NCBI GenBank assembly: GCA_013398015.1
Contig: VZRR01014210.1
Coordinates: 558,001 to 622,000 of the forward strand
Source of the DNA: Oreocharis arfaki
Lineage: Eukaryota; Chordata; Aves; Passeriformes; Paramythiidae
DNA length: 64,000 bases
Reading direction: 5' to 3'
Shown: piece after piece, positions 1 through 13,500 of the stretch
Layout of the letters: each line of letters starts with the position of its first letter
Numbering within the stretch: the stretch's first letter is position 1
Translations under genes and position numbers: made by a program
Notes under the pieces: generated by a model
Database searches by the model: none
Seen by the model: only the letters and a program-made list of their open reading frames with translations
Told to the model about the DNA's origin: nothing

Positions 1-2265
1 TCCCAAGCTAAACCAAAATAGCAAAATAGTGAAGGCTGAGGCAAAGAAGACAGAGTTCTTTTCTGAAAAAAAGAAAGAAATTGCTTACACTGCAGTGCTT
101 ATTATTAGCCCTAGAGTTTTTCAGTTGGTTTCAGTGAAAAAATACATATATACTTTTGAAATATTTTTTAATAGCACAAAATTGAAGAAATGTATAAAAG
201 CCACTGCAAGAGAAAACATTAAAACTGACTAAAGATTCAGAATTCAGAAAGAAAGAGACATTTATGTAATTCAGAGAAAAAAACCAAATTACTTTAATGG
301 AGCTTCTGATAACTTTCCAGTATTAAGTATCCTGTAAAACTGAACACAATGGAAAACACTTTGAAAAAGGTCTGAGAGTAAAATGCATAAGGAATCCCAG
401 ACATGACTCAAAAGTTTTTATTTTATTGGAGATATGGCAACATTAAGAGAAAAGTCATCCTTTTCCTACTTTTCAATACACCCAACAGTAGTGATCAGTG
501 TGATATTGTCACACATAAAAAAGCTCAAATGTTGCCAAATTTAGATGTGCAAGAGACAAGTGCAAGAAGGCATTAATTCAGGCAGATAGGTTCTTCTAAT
601 GTTGTTCTTGTAACAAACATTGTTCTCGTAAAGCAGAAACCTAAATCAAATCTCAAAAGGTACCTGAAAGAACAGAATTTGGAAAGCAGTAATGCAGCAC
701 TATTAATGGTTTCTTCTTGCAAGAAAACCTAGACATAGGCTACCAGCATATATGTTCACTCCAATCATGAGGGATGACAGCAAAGTCATTGCATTAGGCA
801 TCTCTGACCACTCAGAAAAATGTATCACATTTAAATTCTTTGAGCCATGGACTATCATTTCCTATGTTCTAGCTGGCTCCAGTACTATTTCATTCATGGT
901 GTATTTCTTCATATAAAAATGGAGCAATTAATTAAATTTGATACCAAAATTTAGGTCTCTAGGCCTTAATTTATTACCACTTTCCTTCCTGAAACACTCC
1001 AAAGATTTAAACTCACTTTTCTCTACAACTCATTACTGAAAGTTGCAGCTTCTGGTGAATAATCTCTCTTTTTTTTCTCTCTCTGAATAGAATGTATAGG
1101 TACAAATTGTCAGCTCCACACAGGATTCTATTGTATGTAACTTCCTAGCACCAAGGAATCTCTAAGACTACACAATATGGTCCTGTGGGCTGATGCCATC
1201 CAATGATCTTCCCTCCACAGCCTTTTCAACTCACCTAACTTTCTTGTATCTGTCTTACAACAAAGCTAAACCAGGCTTCTATTTCTGTCTCATGTCAGAG
1301 CATTGCACTAGGGTACAAGAAATTACATCTCTTTCTCACCTGTAAACATACATGTCTCTTAATCATCTCAATCACTTAAGCTTTATCTCTTTCAAAATAT
1401 TCAATTCCTTCTTATCATGTCTAAGGCAATTTAAAATTGAAAAATACAAGATTTTCCTCATTCCCCACTCTTAAATCTTGATATTCCTAATAAGTAGTAT
1501 GATATTTCCTATATTAATGCAATCACCTTAAGAGTTCTGATGTGCTGCAGATACAAGCCCTGCACTTGTAATATGGGAAGATAATTTGAGTGTATGCACA
1601 GAATTATGGCTTGAGAAAGCACAGGTTGCAAACATTGCCTTACTGCTCACTCTGTCCTGCTTCTACAAACACAGGAGTCTGGAGTAATCATCAGAATGTG
1701 GTTCTGAATGCTGATCAGCCCCCACTTAAAGAAAATAATTTTTTTAGTGATAAGACTTATCATAATTTAAGTCTTCAGTAGCTTGGGGCCTCTCTTCAAA
1801 GCAGACATATATGGGGTGGGTTTTACCTTGTAAATTTAAAATCACAGAAATGACCTGCTTGTTTCAAGCAGAACAAAACCTGAGTGCTTAGGCATTCACT
1901 CAGATGTGGAAGGAGAAGTTTCTTGTGCTGAATGTGCCATTTTGCTTTTGGGGAGGCCTTTTAGCCTTCGTAGCAGTAGAGAGAGTTTCACGTATGGTGT
2001 GCCTAAATCGGGGAAGAAAATTTACACAAAACCACCCCCTTAACTGCAAAACTTTGTAACTCAAACGGCAAGCCTTAAACTTGTGCTATATTGCTGTTTA
2101 AAGTTGAGACTCACAAATGACTTCAAGCTTTGCTCTCCTGTACTGGAGTGAATATTAGTAGAAAATACAGCAGTTGCAAAAGCTCTCTGGATGCATCAGA
2201 TAAAATCTCATGTTATTCTTTTTGTTGCTGATGTCCCTGACAGTTTAGGTCATCAGACAACATAA
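1..2265. other. AT-rich unique sequence, no gene seen
   Basis: No recognisable gene, RNA or repeat family is visible here. The longest open frame is 67 codons (29-232) and is lysine-rich low-complexity translation with no family resemblance. A short T/CT-rich tract lies at about 1063-1084. I read this stretch as ordinary intergenic or intronic DNA. Confidence 0.6.
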
Positions 2266-2280
2266 CTCTTGCTACTGCAG

Positions 2281-2448
2281 TTGGACTGGATTCTACAGCC
2301 CAAACTTGCTCCAGTCTTGCTCGTCACACCCAATGTCATAGGACGTGAAACTGTTAAATATCTGTCCAAATATCTCCCAGCACTTCCAATCTTTCATCTG
2401 GACATTGCCAAGTCATTCAATATGCAGATGAGAGAAATTGTTTCAGTG
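2281..2448 (+). other. Possible isolated internal exon (weak candidate)
   Basis: A stop-free block of exactly 56 codons is preceded by an acceptor-like CTTGCTACTGCAG and followed by a donor-like GTG|GTAGGT. Read in phase 0 at both ends it would encode a mixed hydrophobic and charged peptide beginning LDWILQPKLAPVLLVTP and ending in MREIVSV. The composition is more protein-like than most frames in the window, and the open frame continues for 38 more codons to a stop at 2563-2565. I do not recognise the protein family. No neighbouring exon was identified, and in AT-rich DNA a frame of this size with chance splice sites is not rare. It could be a real exon, a decayed pseudogene or a coincidence. 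Confidence 0.15.
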
Positions 2449-2790
2449 GTAGGTCAAATACTTCTTAAAAAAACTTTTAACAATGGTAAATCAGCAATTT
2501 GGAATGGAATCTTAATAAAAATTAAGAAAATATACATATATGGTAATAAAAATCAAACCTGTTAACATCTAGTGGCCAAGAATTCTCTGATGTGAACACA
2601 ATAAAAGAAATGTGCTTCAAAAAAAGAAAACAGAAAACATTTACTGTGACTCTGGGGAAGGAGATGCCCATACCACTCACAAGAAAACAACCTGACATTA
2701 TTTCAGGTTGCAGTTGATCCAGCACAGGAAGTCAGTAAAGAATTCCAGCCTACTGCCTGACACTTTCCTAACCTTACTTTGAGACAAAAT

Positions 2791-2950
2791 GAGGCGGTGT
2801 GGTTAGAAGATAAACTGCAAGTTGATATTTGAGGGACGCATGCTCTAATTCTGGCATTATTTCTGCATCATTTCATTGGCTTCAGCTCACATCTCTGTGC
2901 CTTCAGTAAAATATAGACATCGAGTACCTTTGAAATCTGATGATTAAAAG
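2791..2950 (+). repeat. MIR-like CORE-SINE remnant
   Basis: The order of short matches follows an amniote MIR element: GGTGTGGTTAGAAGA near the start, a decayed 'tctggc...tgc' core, then TCTCTGTGCCTTCAGTAAAA corresponding to the SINE's 'ctctgtgcctcagtttcc...taaaat' block, then a 'tacct...ttgaaatctgatgattaaa' tail. It is heavily diverged, as expected for a repeat predating the bird radiation. The family was recognised by resemblance, so alignment to a repeat library would settle it. Confidence 0.55.
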
Positions 2951-2960
2951 GGTTTTTTTA

Positions 2961-5900
2961 AAATAACAGAATTATTCTGCTAAGTTAAACCTTTGCCTTG
3001 CATAGATCTTATAGCTTCCCTTGACTGACAGCTTCTTTGCTCTCAGCTGCCAGGAAATTCTGACCCTTCTCATTGCAGCACACCCATTCTCTTGAGAACA
3101 CACCAAGTGCCTGCCAGCCCCCTTCTCTTGAAGCTCAGCAGAGTGAAGATACTACTAAAATGTTCAATATTGCATGAAAACAAGTGCCAAAGTCATGATG
3201 CAGCCAATTCCACATGGGGAAAAAAAGGCACATTTTGGGAGGGGCCCTTCCAGCAATAACATTCAGAGGTTGTTAGTAATATGCCTTGGGTTGAAAACAC
3301 AAGATTCCTTGAATTATTAAAGAGATCAGATACTTCTAAGCAGTAAGATGGATGCAGAAAATGAATATGAACTTGAAACTTACCTGTCTGGAAATAACAT
3401 CTTTATTCCATTGGAGTCTATTTTTTTTCTCATAATTATTTTCCTGATAATCATTTATCAGCAGTCTGGCAAATGACTAAGGAAGTTTAGCATCTCACTT
3501 TCCATTTCAGAATAGATTTGTACTGCAAAGGGGCATAGATTAGAAAAACCAAAGTAGGGAGCTCTCTCTCTTTCGTTCAAAAGCAAGTGGCAATGCATCT
3601 AAAAAAGGGCTGATATTGCAAATGTCATAACACTTACCATAAAGAGGACAAATGGATGACAGCAGAAACCTAGCTTGACCGCTCCAGAAAAAAATAAAAT
3701 ACACTCTTTTTTTCAAGTGTGACCGTTCCAGAAAAGTCTTGCCACAAATCCCAGGCTCTATTAAGTTGTCTGGGCATCATGACTATGACATTATCTCCAT
3801 CCTTATTCCTAGAGTTCAAAAATAAAAGTAATTGGAAATAATCTAAGACTGAAATCCTCCAGTCTATAGAAAATGCACAATTCTTTAATTAACAGTTATG
3901 AATTCTGATCACATTCCCTTTTCAAGGAACATAAATCCCCATTTTATTAGTTTTGGTGACTTTATTTCAAAATGAATAGTGGACTTCAAATGCTGAGCCA
4001 GATCCCAGCTTTCACTGGCTTTTACATATTATTTCAGTAGCCTTTCTGGATGTGATATGTGCACTTCTGAAATGTTTATTCATGAGAGTAACCCTTAACC
4101 CTCACCCCCAAGGCATTAATTTAATGAAACTGAACATCTGACTAGGACCACAACCTAGCCAATTATGCAAAATTAAGTCTAAGCAAAGTTTGTTACCCAG
4201 CTGATAAGGCCTGACTTACTTTTGTATTAAGAAGTAATTGCTCTTAACTCAGAAACTGACTTAAATTTAGATAAAACATGCTGGCAATCTATTGGCTGAA
4301 TCAGATACTTTTCTGTTTCCTGTTTCAATCTCATATACATCTCTTCTCCTAAAACAGAACCCTGCCAAATCTCTTCAACCATATGTTCCTTGAGCATTTC
4401 TTTACTTTAGGATGTAACAGATGCCTGCCCTGGGGGGAAAAATCAATTTATTTTTGTAACTTGGTTCCAGTAATGTAACAGAGTTATTTTGCTTCAAGGA
4501 AAGGGCAACCAATCCTGAAAGGATGCTTCTTTTACCTTTAAGAAATATTACATAAGTGGTTTGTACTGAATAATTTATGAGCTTATACAGAAGAGTTATT
4601 CAAAATAGCTCAAACTGTACATTCATCATAACCTTTTTCTTCAGCTTTCCACTAATTAATGCTTCTGAAAATTCCTAATTTTAAGTTTCAGGAAACATGC
4701 ATGTTTGGAAAAGTATCTCATTTTATGTTTGCAATGAAATATACATGAACCATTTTATGAATTTTAATGAACCTTTATTAACTTTGGTCAGTTAACATTA
4801 TTCATTAACAATTCATAAACACTTCAACCTACCCCTATTATGCAGCATTATGAACTCTGATGCAAGTGTTTGATACAAAACAGTCATGATAACAATTTTG
4901 AAAAAGAGGGGGGGAAAAAATCAAAAAGCTTCTTCATATGCCAACAACGTACTTTTCTGAAATTAAACTTTCAACAGGTTCATAGGCACTATTCAAGTAG
5001 GTCTGCAAGGATTTAGTCATGTCTGACTTCAGACCCCAGACAGTGCTACGGTCTCAATCTGGAACATATCCCATCTAGAAGTTTTGACTTCACCTAAACT
5101 AGGCCCACAGTAAAAATGCAATATGAGATTATGGTTCAATTATATTCATTTGTTCATATTGCAAAAAGTAATTTTTCTGCCTATCACTTAATGGCATTGG
5201 ATTTTTCGGGGTAAGAGTGTTAGGATTTGACTTTTAAAAGTATTTGCAAAAGGAGTAAAGGTTAAAAAAAAAGGGAGAGTATTCTTCATTGCAGGCACAA
5301 CCAATTTCAGCTCTTTGTATGGTTTTCTGGAAAGAGGCTGTATCCATGTCCCTTTTATGCTTTTTTTATAGTCACTTCCCCAGTACTTGCAGAAGTCAAA
5401 CATGACTAGTTTTTCTCTAGAGAAGAGCAAAGCTCCTTAAGGTCACTCAAAAGGCAGGTACACATGATGTGCATATGAACCAAATTTTCCTACAGCTAAA
5501 TGTTAAAGACTTGAGCTGCTAGACTGCCACTTCCCAGAGAGGAAAGGGCCAGCCTGACACAGGCTTGTATGCTGGGAAGTTAACCTGAGCAGCAACAAAC
5601 ACAGCTCTGTGGGTGGGAGCTGTGTCTCAGCCTCCAAGTGCTCTCATTATGCCCTAGCTAACTTCCCTCTCCTCTCAGCACCTGGGATTTTCTGAACACC
5701 ATTACTAAGTGCTTAATTAACATCAGGTGTTTTAGGGATAGGAACTTCACTGCTCCCCTGTGTCAAGCATTTGAACACTAAACAGTGGCCTTACTTGGTT
5801 TCTACGTGTATGCTACTCACCCAATTCGATGGATGAATGTGCAGCAGATGGATTCGTAGCCAAATGCCCAGCTGCCCAAACTCTCTCTGTGATCCTTCTC

Positions 5901-8900
5901 TAGGCCAGAAAAGCATGCACCAAACAGGAGCAGCTAAGCTGTGCACTGCCTGTGAAATCTGTCACGGCAAGGAATTTCACCAAACCGTTTTTATTGTCAG
6001 AGGCAAAAGAAATTGGGTGAAAGTGGCATTGTGCTGATAAGAGCATATGAAGTACACAAGAAAATACAATTTGTTGAGGATGAAGGTAGATGAAAAACAT
6101 CCCCATTGACAGAATGAGTTCTGTGGGCACTTCTTACTTTTTGTCAGGCCTCTCAATCTGATTATCAATAATGTGCATATTTTATACTCCAATCCATTCT
6201 ATACTCAACATTTTAAAATCAATTCTTCGGTGTTTTCCTTAGACAGCATGCCACAATTCACTTTCCTGTGCCTAATCCATCCACGAAACGCATTTTGTCG
6301 AACTATTCAATTCTCTCCCTTGAATGGAGGATATTCCATCAAACCAAGCCATCTGTTCTTACTACAGAATGAATCCTGTCTAACGTAATAAACAGTGTAT
6401 GAAGAGAGGCATTTAATCTAACATGTATGTTTAACAAAAGGAATCATTCCTTGTTTGGCAAGACATATTTAAAATCCTCTATGAATTTTAAAATATTGCA
6501 CCACTGTAAATTGACAAATGAATCCTACACAGCTTTTGAACAGAGCAACTGTTGTATACAAAATCTTTCTAAAACCTTCTCTCTTTAGAAAATTCGGGAA
6601 CAAGAATGGTCTAGCTTCATGCTTTGTAAACTTGAATGAAACTACTGAAAAATTGATCTCGTTTTTACTCTTAAAAGGTTTATAGTGATTAACTGTTACA
6701 GAAGAAACTGAGTAGAGGCAGCTACAGCAGCTGTGATAGTATACTGAGAATTCCTTTAAATATGCTTCTCACATTAGCACTGGTTATTATTGGGTAATGA
6801 AAATCTCTTTATTCCCTCCTAAAATCCCAGAAACCAAACCCAATTCTTTTCAAAAGAACGAAAATGAAATACAACCTTAAAGACACGCATTAACATTCCT
6901 GACATCTGGTCGAGTTGTCTGATTTTGCTTTATGCCAGGGATGTTTCAGGGATTGCAATGAACACTGAAATTGCAACTGACATGTCATTTGTACTCTTCC
7001 TCCTATTGCCATGTGAATAATTCTTACCAGAGCTTTTCTATGTGAAAAGCCTGGACAGAAGATATATGTACATGTACTGCTTGGGTTAAAGGTTTTAGCA
7101 GTGTAAGCTTCATCTGACTGCATCACTTCACCATGACCACCACAAGTGATTGTAAAAATGGATACATAAAATGTTTATCCTAACGCTGTGTATTACTTGC
7201 TTGATGATATATGTCACATTTTACGTTACTATAACTATTTCAAGTATATAATTGGGGCTGAACTTCTTTTTTTTGCAATGTTTTGCTGAAACATTATACT
7301 TGGGCTCTTATTTGGGCTTATGTTTGCCCAAAAATATAAAAATAACCAGACTTCGTATAGGATGTAAGAGATTGAAGGATTATAATCTTTACCAGAACAG
7401 AGGTTCATATGTGGTCTTGGAGGTGACTCACTAAAAGCACTGATTGGTGATAAAAACCTAGCACCTCAGAAAGAAGACGAACAAGTGCAATGCTGAGAGT
7501 GAAGCAGCAGAAAATCAAGCTTGGTCGAGCACTGGAAAATGACCTTGAGAAAAACTGTGGGGGAACTCCAGAGATCAGCAGTATCTGAAAAAGAGGTGGC
7601 AACTATTGAAAAATAAACTTTCCTGTAAGAAATCTCTATAGGAAAACAGGTTTTCTACAGCCTTCATAAACAAGAATATTTGTCTTCTCTTATTCAACTA
7701 TTTGGGCCTGAATTTTGGCTAAAATCCTCAACATTAAAATGTGTTTGACTTTTATAATTCCATTTTGCTTGAGAATAAACCAAGAAATGTTCTGCTGCAC
7801 ACCACCTGCAAACCCAGCTGATTTAATTACTCTGACTAACTACACATCTAGCAAAACCCAGCATGCTTTTCCCAGTCAAAGCCAAAAGATTTTTCTAAAA
7901 TATTGAACACCTTTTCACAGCAAACAGCAAATCAGACTATATATGCATATTTATGTATATACATGTATGTATTTCAGAGGGAAATCCTTGATGTTTGAAC
8001 ATTATTCATGTCTTAAACTTAATGATACAGGGAGAAATCTTGCCTACATTTTAAGATGAGAGAAAAACAGTCAAAGAGCAGGTAAGGCACATGAAGTGTG
8101 TGAGGCACAATGGGACAAGCAGAACACCCTTGTGAGCAGATGCAGGCACTGCGAGCCTGATGCTGGCTTTTGGAAGTGCAGGAGATGATGTGCAAAGCTG
8201 TGATTGCAGTCACTGGCTTCAGAAGCCCCATCTGTCTGCATGACCCAGGGCTGACCAAGCTCCATGCATCACGTGGAGCACTACTCACCTCTCTGGAGGG
8301 TCAGCTGCCTTTTGTGCATATGTTTCACACGGAAGTGCTGAAATAAAATGGTCAGTTCACCTCCCTGATACGTAACTAACTCAAAAGATGGTCAGAAAAC
8401 TTAATTAGGGAAGTACTTTGGAAGCCCTGGATGAAAGATGTGCTCTCTGATGAACATGGTGAACTACCTTTTCCTCTACCCTTTAGCAGAAAGCTGTGTT
8501 GAAAAGCTCTTCACTGTACAAATGAGTTTCAATTGCTGACAAATGCTTGAAAATTAGTGCTTCATCAATTGTATTTGCCGTATTTTCAACTTGCAGCATT
8601 TTGCGTGCCGTAGTCCCATCAACATAAACACAGAAAGGGAACAGAAGATCACAAAAAAACTGGGAGTTCTCTGATTGTCCCCGGCAGAATCTTACAAAGA
8701 AATACTTAAAGAAAAAAAAAAAAGGAAAGGAATCTAAGGACGTGCTCACTCTAGTCAAAAACATGTTTTCCTTCAAAAGGATTTTAAAAACATAGTAATT
8801 CCCAATTATCATATCTAGGTGTTATGCTGAGAAATTGAAGGCTGTATGTGCCCAGTAGAGTGGATTAGGACTATACAATATAACCAGGTTTCACAGAAAT

Positions 8901-9060
8901 TTACAATACAGCCGTGGCTGGTAGGTTTTTATGAGTCATATCTTTTTTAATCTCAACTGCAGCCTCCTCTCCAGTTCATAAATACATAATCGTTCTTTAC
9001 ATATGTATCCATGTACTCAAAGGTACTGTACAAATGTATTGGATCTATAATGTCATTACT
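2961..9060. other. AT-rich unique sequence, no gene seen
   Basis: Nothing gene-like is supported; the longest frames are 109 codons (8483-8812, minus), 89 codons (8019-8288, minus) and 80 codons (5188-5430, minus), none recognised. A near-identical 16-base repeat (TGACCGCTCCAGAAAA / TGACCGTTCCAGAAAA) starts at 3677 and 3720. The stretch 4110-4850 is very AT-rich with many TAAT-type words and looks like many vertebrate conserved non-coding elements, though conservation cannot be judged from one sequence. A TA/TGTA-rich tract lies at 7938-7972. Confidence 0.55.
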
Positions 9061-9069
9061 GATTTGTAA

Positions 9070-9145
9070 TGTAATTTTTGAAACAAAGTTTAGCTGGAAG
9101 CCAGGAAGTGAACCCACGTGCCTAACCAGTCTTTGGTGAGCTATT
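9070..9145 (-). repeat. Possible MIR-like SINE fragment
   Basis: AGCCAGGAAGTGAACCCACG followed by TGCCTAACCAGT resembles the reverse complement of the 5' half of a MIR/CORE-SINE (the 'agccaggattcgaacccag...ctaaccac' pattern). Only this short block is convincing and both flanks are unrecognised. Confidence 0.35.
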
Positions 9146-9149
9146 GTTT

Positions 9150-10370
9150 AAGACATTCTCAGTCAAAGATTTCTGATTTTGTTAAAGCAAAAGAAGATTT
9201 GTACTGAGAGATTCCCAAACAAGGACTGTGTCTCAGATCTGACAGTGTCTTACGGAAGGGAATGTAACCTGTGCTCTGATACGCTCTTGACTCTGGTCAA
9301 AGGCAGAACTCCCGCTGGCTTCAGGCTGTAAAATCTTGCTCTTTGCTGTCAGCAATACAGTTTTTTTAAAAGAGGCACCTCAACCATGCCAAAGCAAGAT
9401 TTATCTCTGTGTAAAAGCAGTCTGATGTCGTCCAAAGAAAGCACTGGTCTCCTAGTTTCCAGCCTTTTTATTTGTTAAACTCAGGGCAGACACTGATGTT
9501 GTTACTGCTGTGAAGGAAAGCCAGGTATACACTTTCACTCAATTTAAGAAGTAAAGTTGTAAAATGAAGATGTCTTCAGCTGTGCAGAATACTCTAGGAT
9601 GGAAGCCTGGCTTGGAAATTTAACAACAAAGTATTTGAGCTGTGAGTGACACTTTCAATAGGTTACTTTGGACTTCAGAAGTTGACTGAAGCAGAAATTG
9701 AGTCTCATGACTCCAAGGGGGATATTTTGTGTCTTTTTATCACATGCTTAGGATTTTTGTCCAATAAAACATTTCTTCTGTTTCAGTCAAAATTTTAGTC
9801 AAATTCCAACCAGCACAAAATGTGATGTGGCAATTAGCATAAAATGGACATTAGGATACCAGACCTGGAAGTGTATATTCCATTTAATTGTTTCCTCTCT
9901 GCATTTGAATTTAGGAAATTTATGAGCTTGTTAGATGGTTGTCACTCACTGAATAAAAAATAGAAATCCTATTTCTTTCACTTCAAAAACATTTTGTTTT
10001 GCAAAAAGTTTGTTCAGAAATACCAGAGATCACCTGTTTTACCTTGGAGGGACATGAAAGTATCATTTTTGAGGACTTTTACTTTTGATGATCATTTTAC
10101 CTGCAGAAATGTGGTAAGGCCTGTCTTTCATTTCTCCCTGCTAAGGGAGTCACAGGAAAGTGGTCAAATAATTATGGTAGATATATTTTGAGGTAAGATG
10201 CTTCCAAGCACTGCAGTGTCAAAAATATTTATAAAATTGTAATGTGATTTTAAACCAAATTATCACACCCTTTCTCTGTCTGGCCAGACTCTTGATCAGT
10301 CATATTTACACACTTTATCTCAAGAAACACTTCATTCAGTGAGAATTTGCATCAACTGGGGATCTGGAGG
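9150..10370. other. Unique sequence, no gene seen
   Basis: No recognisable gene or repeat. The only reported-length frame (9994-10191, plus, 65 codons) does not resemble a known family. Confidence 0.55.
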
Positions 10371-10377
10371 TGGTCAA

Positions 10378-10505
10378 CTCACAAAGCTTTACAACAACTG
10401 TCTGAGAAGTGGACTCGGATATTATACCTATACTAAACTAGAAAACGAGTAGATTTTAACTTAGATCTGTGGCTTCCTGTTGGATGTTCTAACCACTGGA
10501 CTATG
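10378..10505 (-). repeat. MIR-like CORE-SINE, reverse orientation
   Basis: In + strand order the block reads like a reversed MIR: a 'cacaaagctttacaa' start, GGATATTATACCTATACTA and AAACTAGAAAACGAG in place of 'tattattatccccattttacagaggaaactgag', and TGGATGTTCTAACCACTGGA in place of the terminal 'tgctctaaccactaga'. The match order is complete but the sequence is strongly diverged. An A-run (about 10506-10518) sits beside the high-coordinate end, which is the SINE's 5' side, so it is not the element's own tail. Confidence 0.55.
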
Positions 10506-10519
10506 AAAAAAAAAAAAAC

Positions 10520-13500
10520 ACATTAAAACAAAAGTATAGATGATAATTCAGCTCATATTTGGAAATATATCCAAATAATCTATCACTGGGACATAAAACT
10601 GGCACATAAAATATTCAAAAAGGAATTTTGCAGATATTTACATATGCGAATACTTGACAACACAAATCTCAAATAAAGACATTGGTGGTATTTTTTTGCC
10701 GCTTCTGAGGGCTTGGGCATTTTTCTTTTTTAATTTCTTTTCTCTTGAATTTTATTTATAATTAGAACTGGAAAAAAATTTAAAGGATGGATGCAAACTA
10801 TTACAAATATTATATAGTGGTCACTTTCCTTTTTGAGACAATGTCTATAAATATACACAACACCATACAGAATGTTTTCGTAATACAAACATTGTTCAGT
10901 TTCTGTGTGGATACAGTTAATAAACAAGTACAAAAGTATTTTCTCCCACCGGGAACTCTACTAGCCTTGATTTCCTACATATTGTTTAGCTGAAATTATT
11001 ACTATTACACTGTACAGTAGACAGTAGTAGACAAAGTGTAGACACAAAGGAGGACATGAACCTTTTCCTCGGGTAGCCTGAGGCATGACAAAGCGGTTGC
11101 TTTGAACAGTGAGAGCATCAGGATCAGCAGCAGCAATGAGCTGGGTATCCCACCAGCACACCATGCGCAGGAAGAAGCCCTGATCCACCCAAAATGCCCA
11201 ATCTGTGCAGAGCTGCTTTAGTGACAGCTGATGACTAAGCAGATAAGCAGCCCTTCTGGCTGACTAATGTGTTGTCTAAACATATAGAAGGAAGAGGAAA
11301 ATTGTGCTGTTCTTATAAAAGGGCTTCCTGCCAGGAAGTCTTAAACTAAAAACAGTCACCTCTCCAGAACTTTACACTAAACTTCAGTAGCTTCATGCAG
11401 AGGTGGCCTTTTTCCTCTCATCGTAAACATGAAGAACATAATTCAAAGTCATAAGTATTACTGAGTCAAGGTGAGCCCATATAAAGGTTTCATTTTCTTA
11501 AAAAGAAGAAGAAAAAGAATATCAAATGTTAATAACACTTATGAACAAGCAGAAGAGATACAGAAAGAAAAAGTTAGCTGTGAAATTGCTACTTCAAGGC
11601 TGTAGAACTTATATTGTGCAAAATATAAAGGACAATTACCCAGCCTTCCTGGAAAAAAGTAGTGGGAATAACTCTTTAAGATTGAAGGGTAAGTATATAA
11701 CAGGCAATTACAAGAAGATGGTGGGGATGAAATAGTTTTGTGATACTAGATTCTGTTAGATTTTATTTCTGAATTTATCCACAGAAAATTATGTTTCAGT
11801 AATTTTCCCCTTCTTTAGTAAGTTTTTAATACCTTTTATAAAAAGCAATCCTGAAAAGCTCTCGTCCCAAATCAATCATTTTACAATGTCAAAATATAGA
11901 ACTTAGTGCAAAGTATCAAACCTATCAAATTTATTTCAGCTTATTTTCTAATAAGGTTGTGGATGATACAGTTTACACAGAAATTTATGCTTTTAAATTT
12001 GTTCATTCACCTCATTTGTACATACAAAGAATTTCCCAAATGTGAAGATTACTGCATTATATTTCACTAGGTATATCGCAAAAGTACTTACTAGACTTCC
12101 TGCTAAAGTAAGCCCAAAAAATTTTTGTTCAAGCATAATACACAATAAATGATGCTCACCTACAGGAGTTTAGTCTACAGAAAAATGTTGGATGAAGGAC
12201 ATCTCTTACTCCTGTTTAAGAGAGCATTAACACAGAAGAAAACTTACATTCATTATGTATCAATTACTCCCCATGTTTGTAGATTATATGTATGTAAAAA
12301 TGGTCCTTTAACACTAAAAAAATACTGCAGCACTATTTTGGAAGGCATTAACTTTTCTTGGAAATTCTCCCGTGTGGATTCTTCAAGATGAATCTGGGTC
12401 AAATCACACCACAATTACTGTCACCTTTTCCCAAGCTATCAAAAGTGTGAAACAAAAAAAGGCTAACACTGTGTCACTCAAAACAACTCCAAAAAGTTAT
12501 TGGGATAAAGTCAACATTTCTGTAACCTGCTACAACCTGGTTCAATTTAATCAATTTTAAGTCCATTGACTTGAAGTAGTATATTCCAGAACCAGATTTG
12601 AATAATTTCCTTCTATCTTGAGTATTTGATTGTTGGTTTTGCCTTCACAAGTACAGTAGTATCTAGTGAATCCTTTATGCTTGATACCATAAAGATAATA
12701 ATAATCAGTACAAATAACAATCCCTCCCTTTTTTTCCAGCCTACAGGAGATAGCTTGTTTACACTATATAGGCCTTTTTTAGTTGTTTCTCTGTGTGTAG
12801 AAAATTGTGTGTGAAAAGCGATTACTGAGGAAATTAACTGGAAGACACACTACATAATTAGCTCTCAAATATTTAAGCCAGTAATTAATAATTCACATTG
12901 TTTGGGTCAGAAAGGTCCATTGACTAATGCAGATTCTGAGGAAACCAATCTGGAGGCAATCTTTCCTACAAACTTCATCAGAAAAAAAAAAACGAATCTA
13001 TGATGCAATTAATAGCTTTTGTCAGTTACTGCTTATCAGTCAACAGAAAGTATTTTTCAGAATACTCTGAAATATCGGGCAAAACTTTCTCCAGAAGTTG
13101 ATGACCTTTACAGGAATTGGTGAGAAATGTCTTCAGGAACTGGTGTCTAGCAAATATCATCTCTTAAATAAATCAAAGATCAAGTTAGGAAGTTCTATTA
13201 TTGATCTTATGAAAGTTGTTCCCGTATTTTTATTGCATATTTATAAAAACCAAACCTGTACATTTCTTACCTTAATATTACATCACCCAGCATATTAAGG
13301 CAATGCAGGTAGTGTGATAATATCTTTACACAGTAGAAAGGGAGTGAATAATTACAACCCATCAGACAGAATATAAGTGTTCAAGTATCAGCTGTCAGAA
13401 AGTGGGACTAAAATTCCATGTGATTAAGAGCAAATTCTATTAAACATGTTTTAAAGAGACACATTTTTTCCAACTGGAACTTTATAGTTTGTGTATTAAT

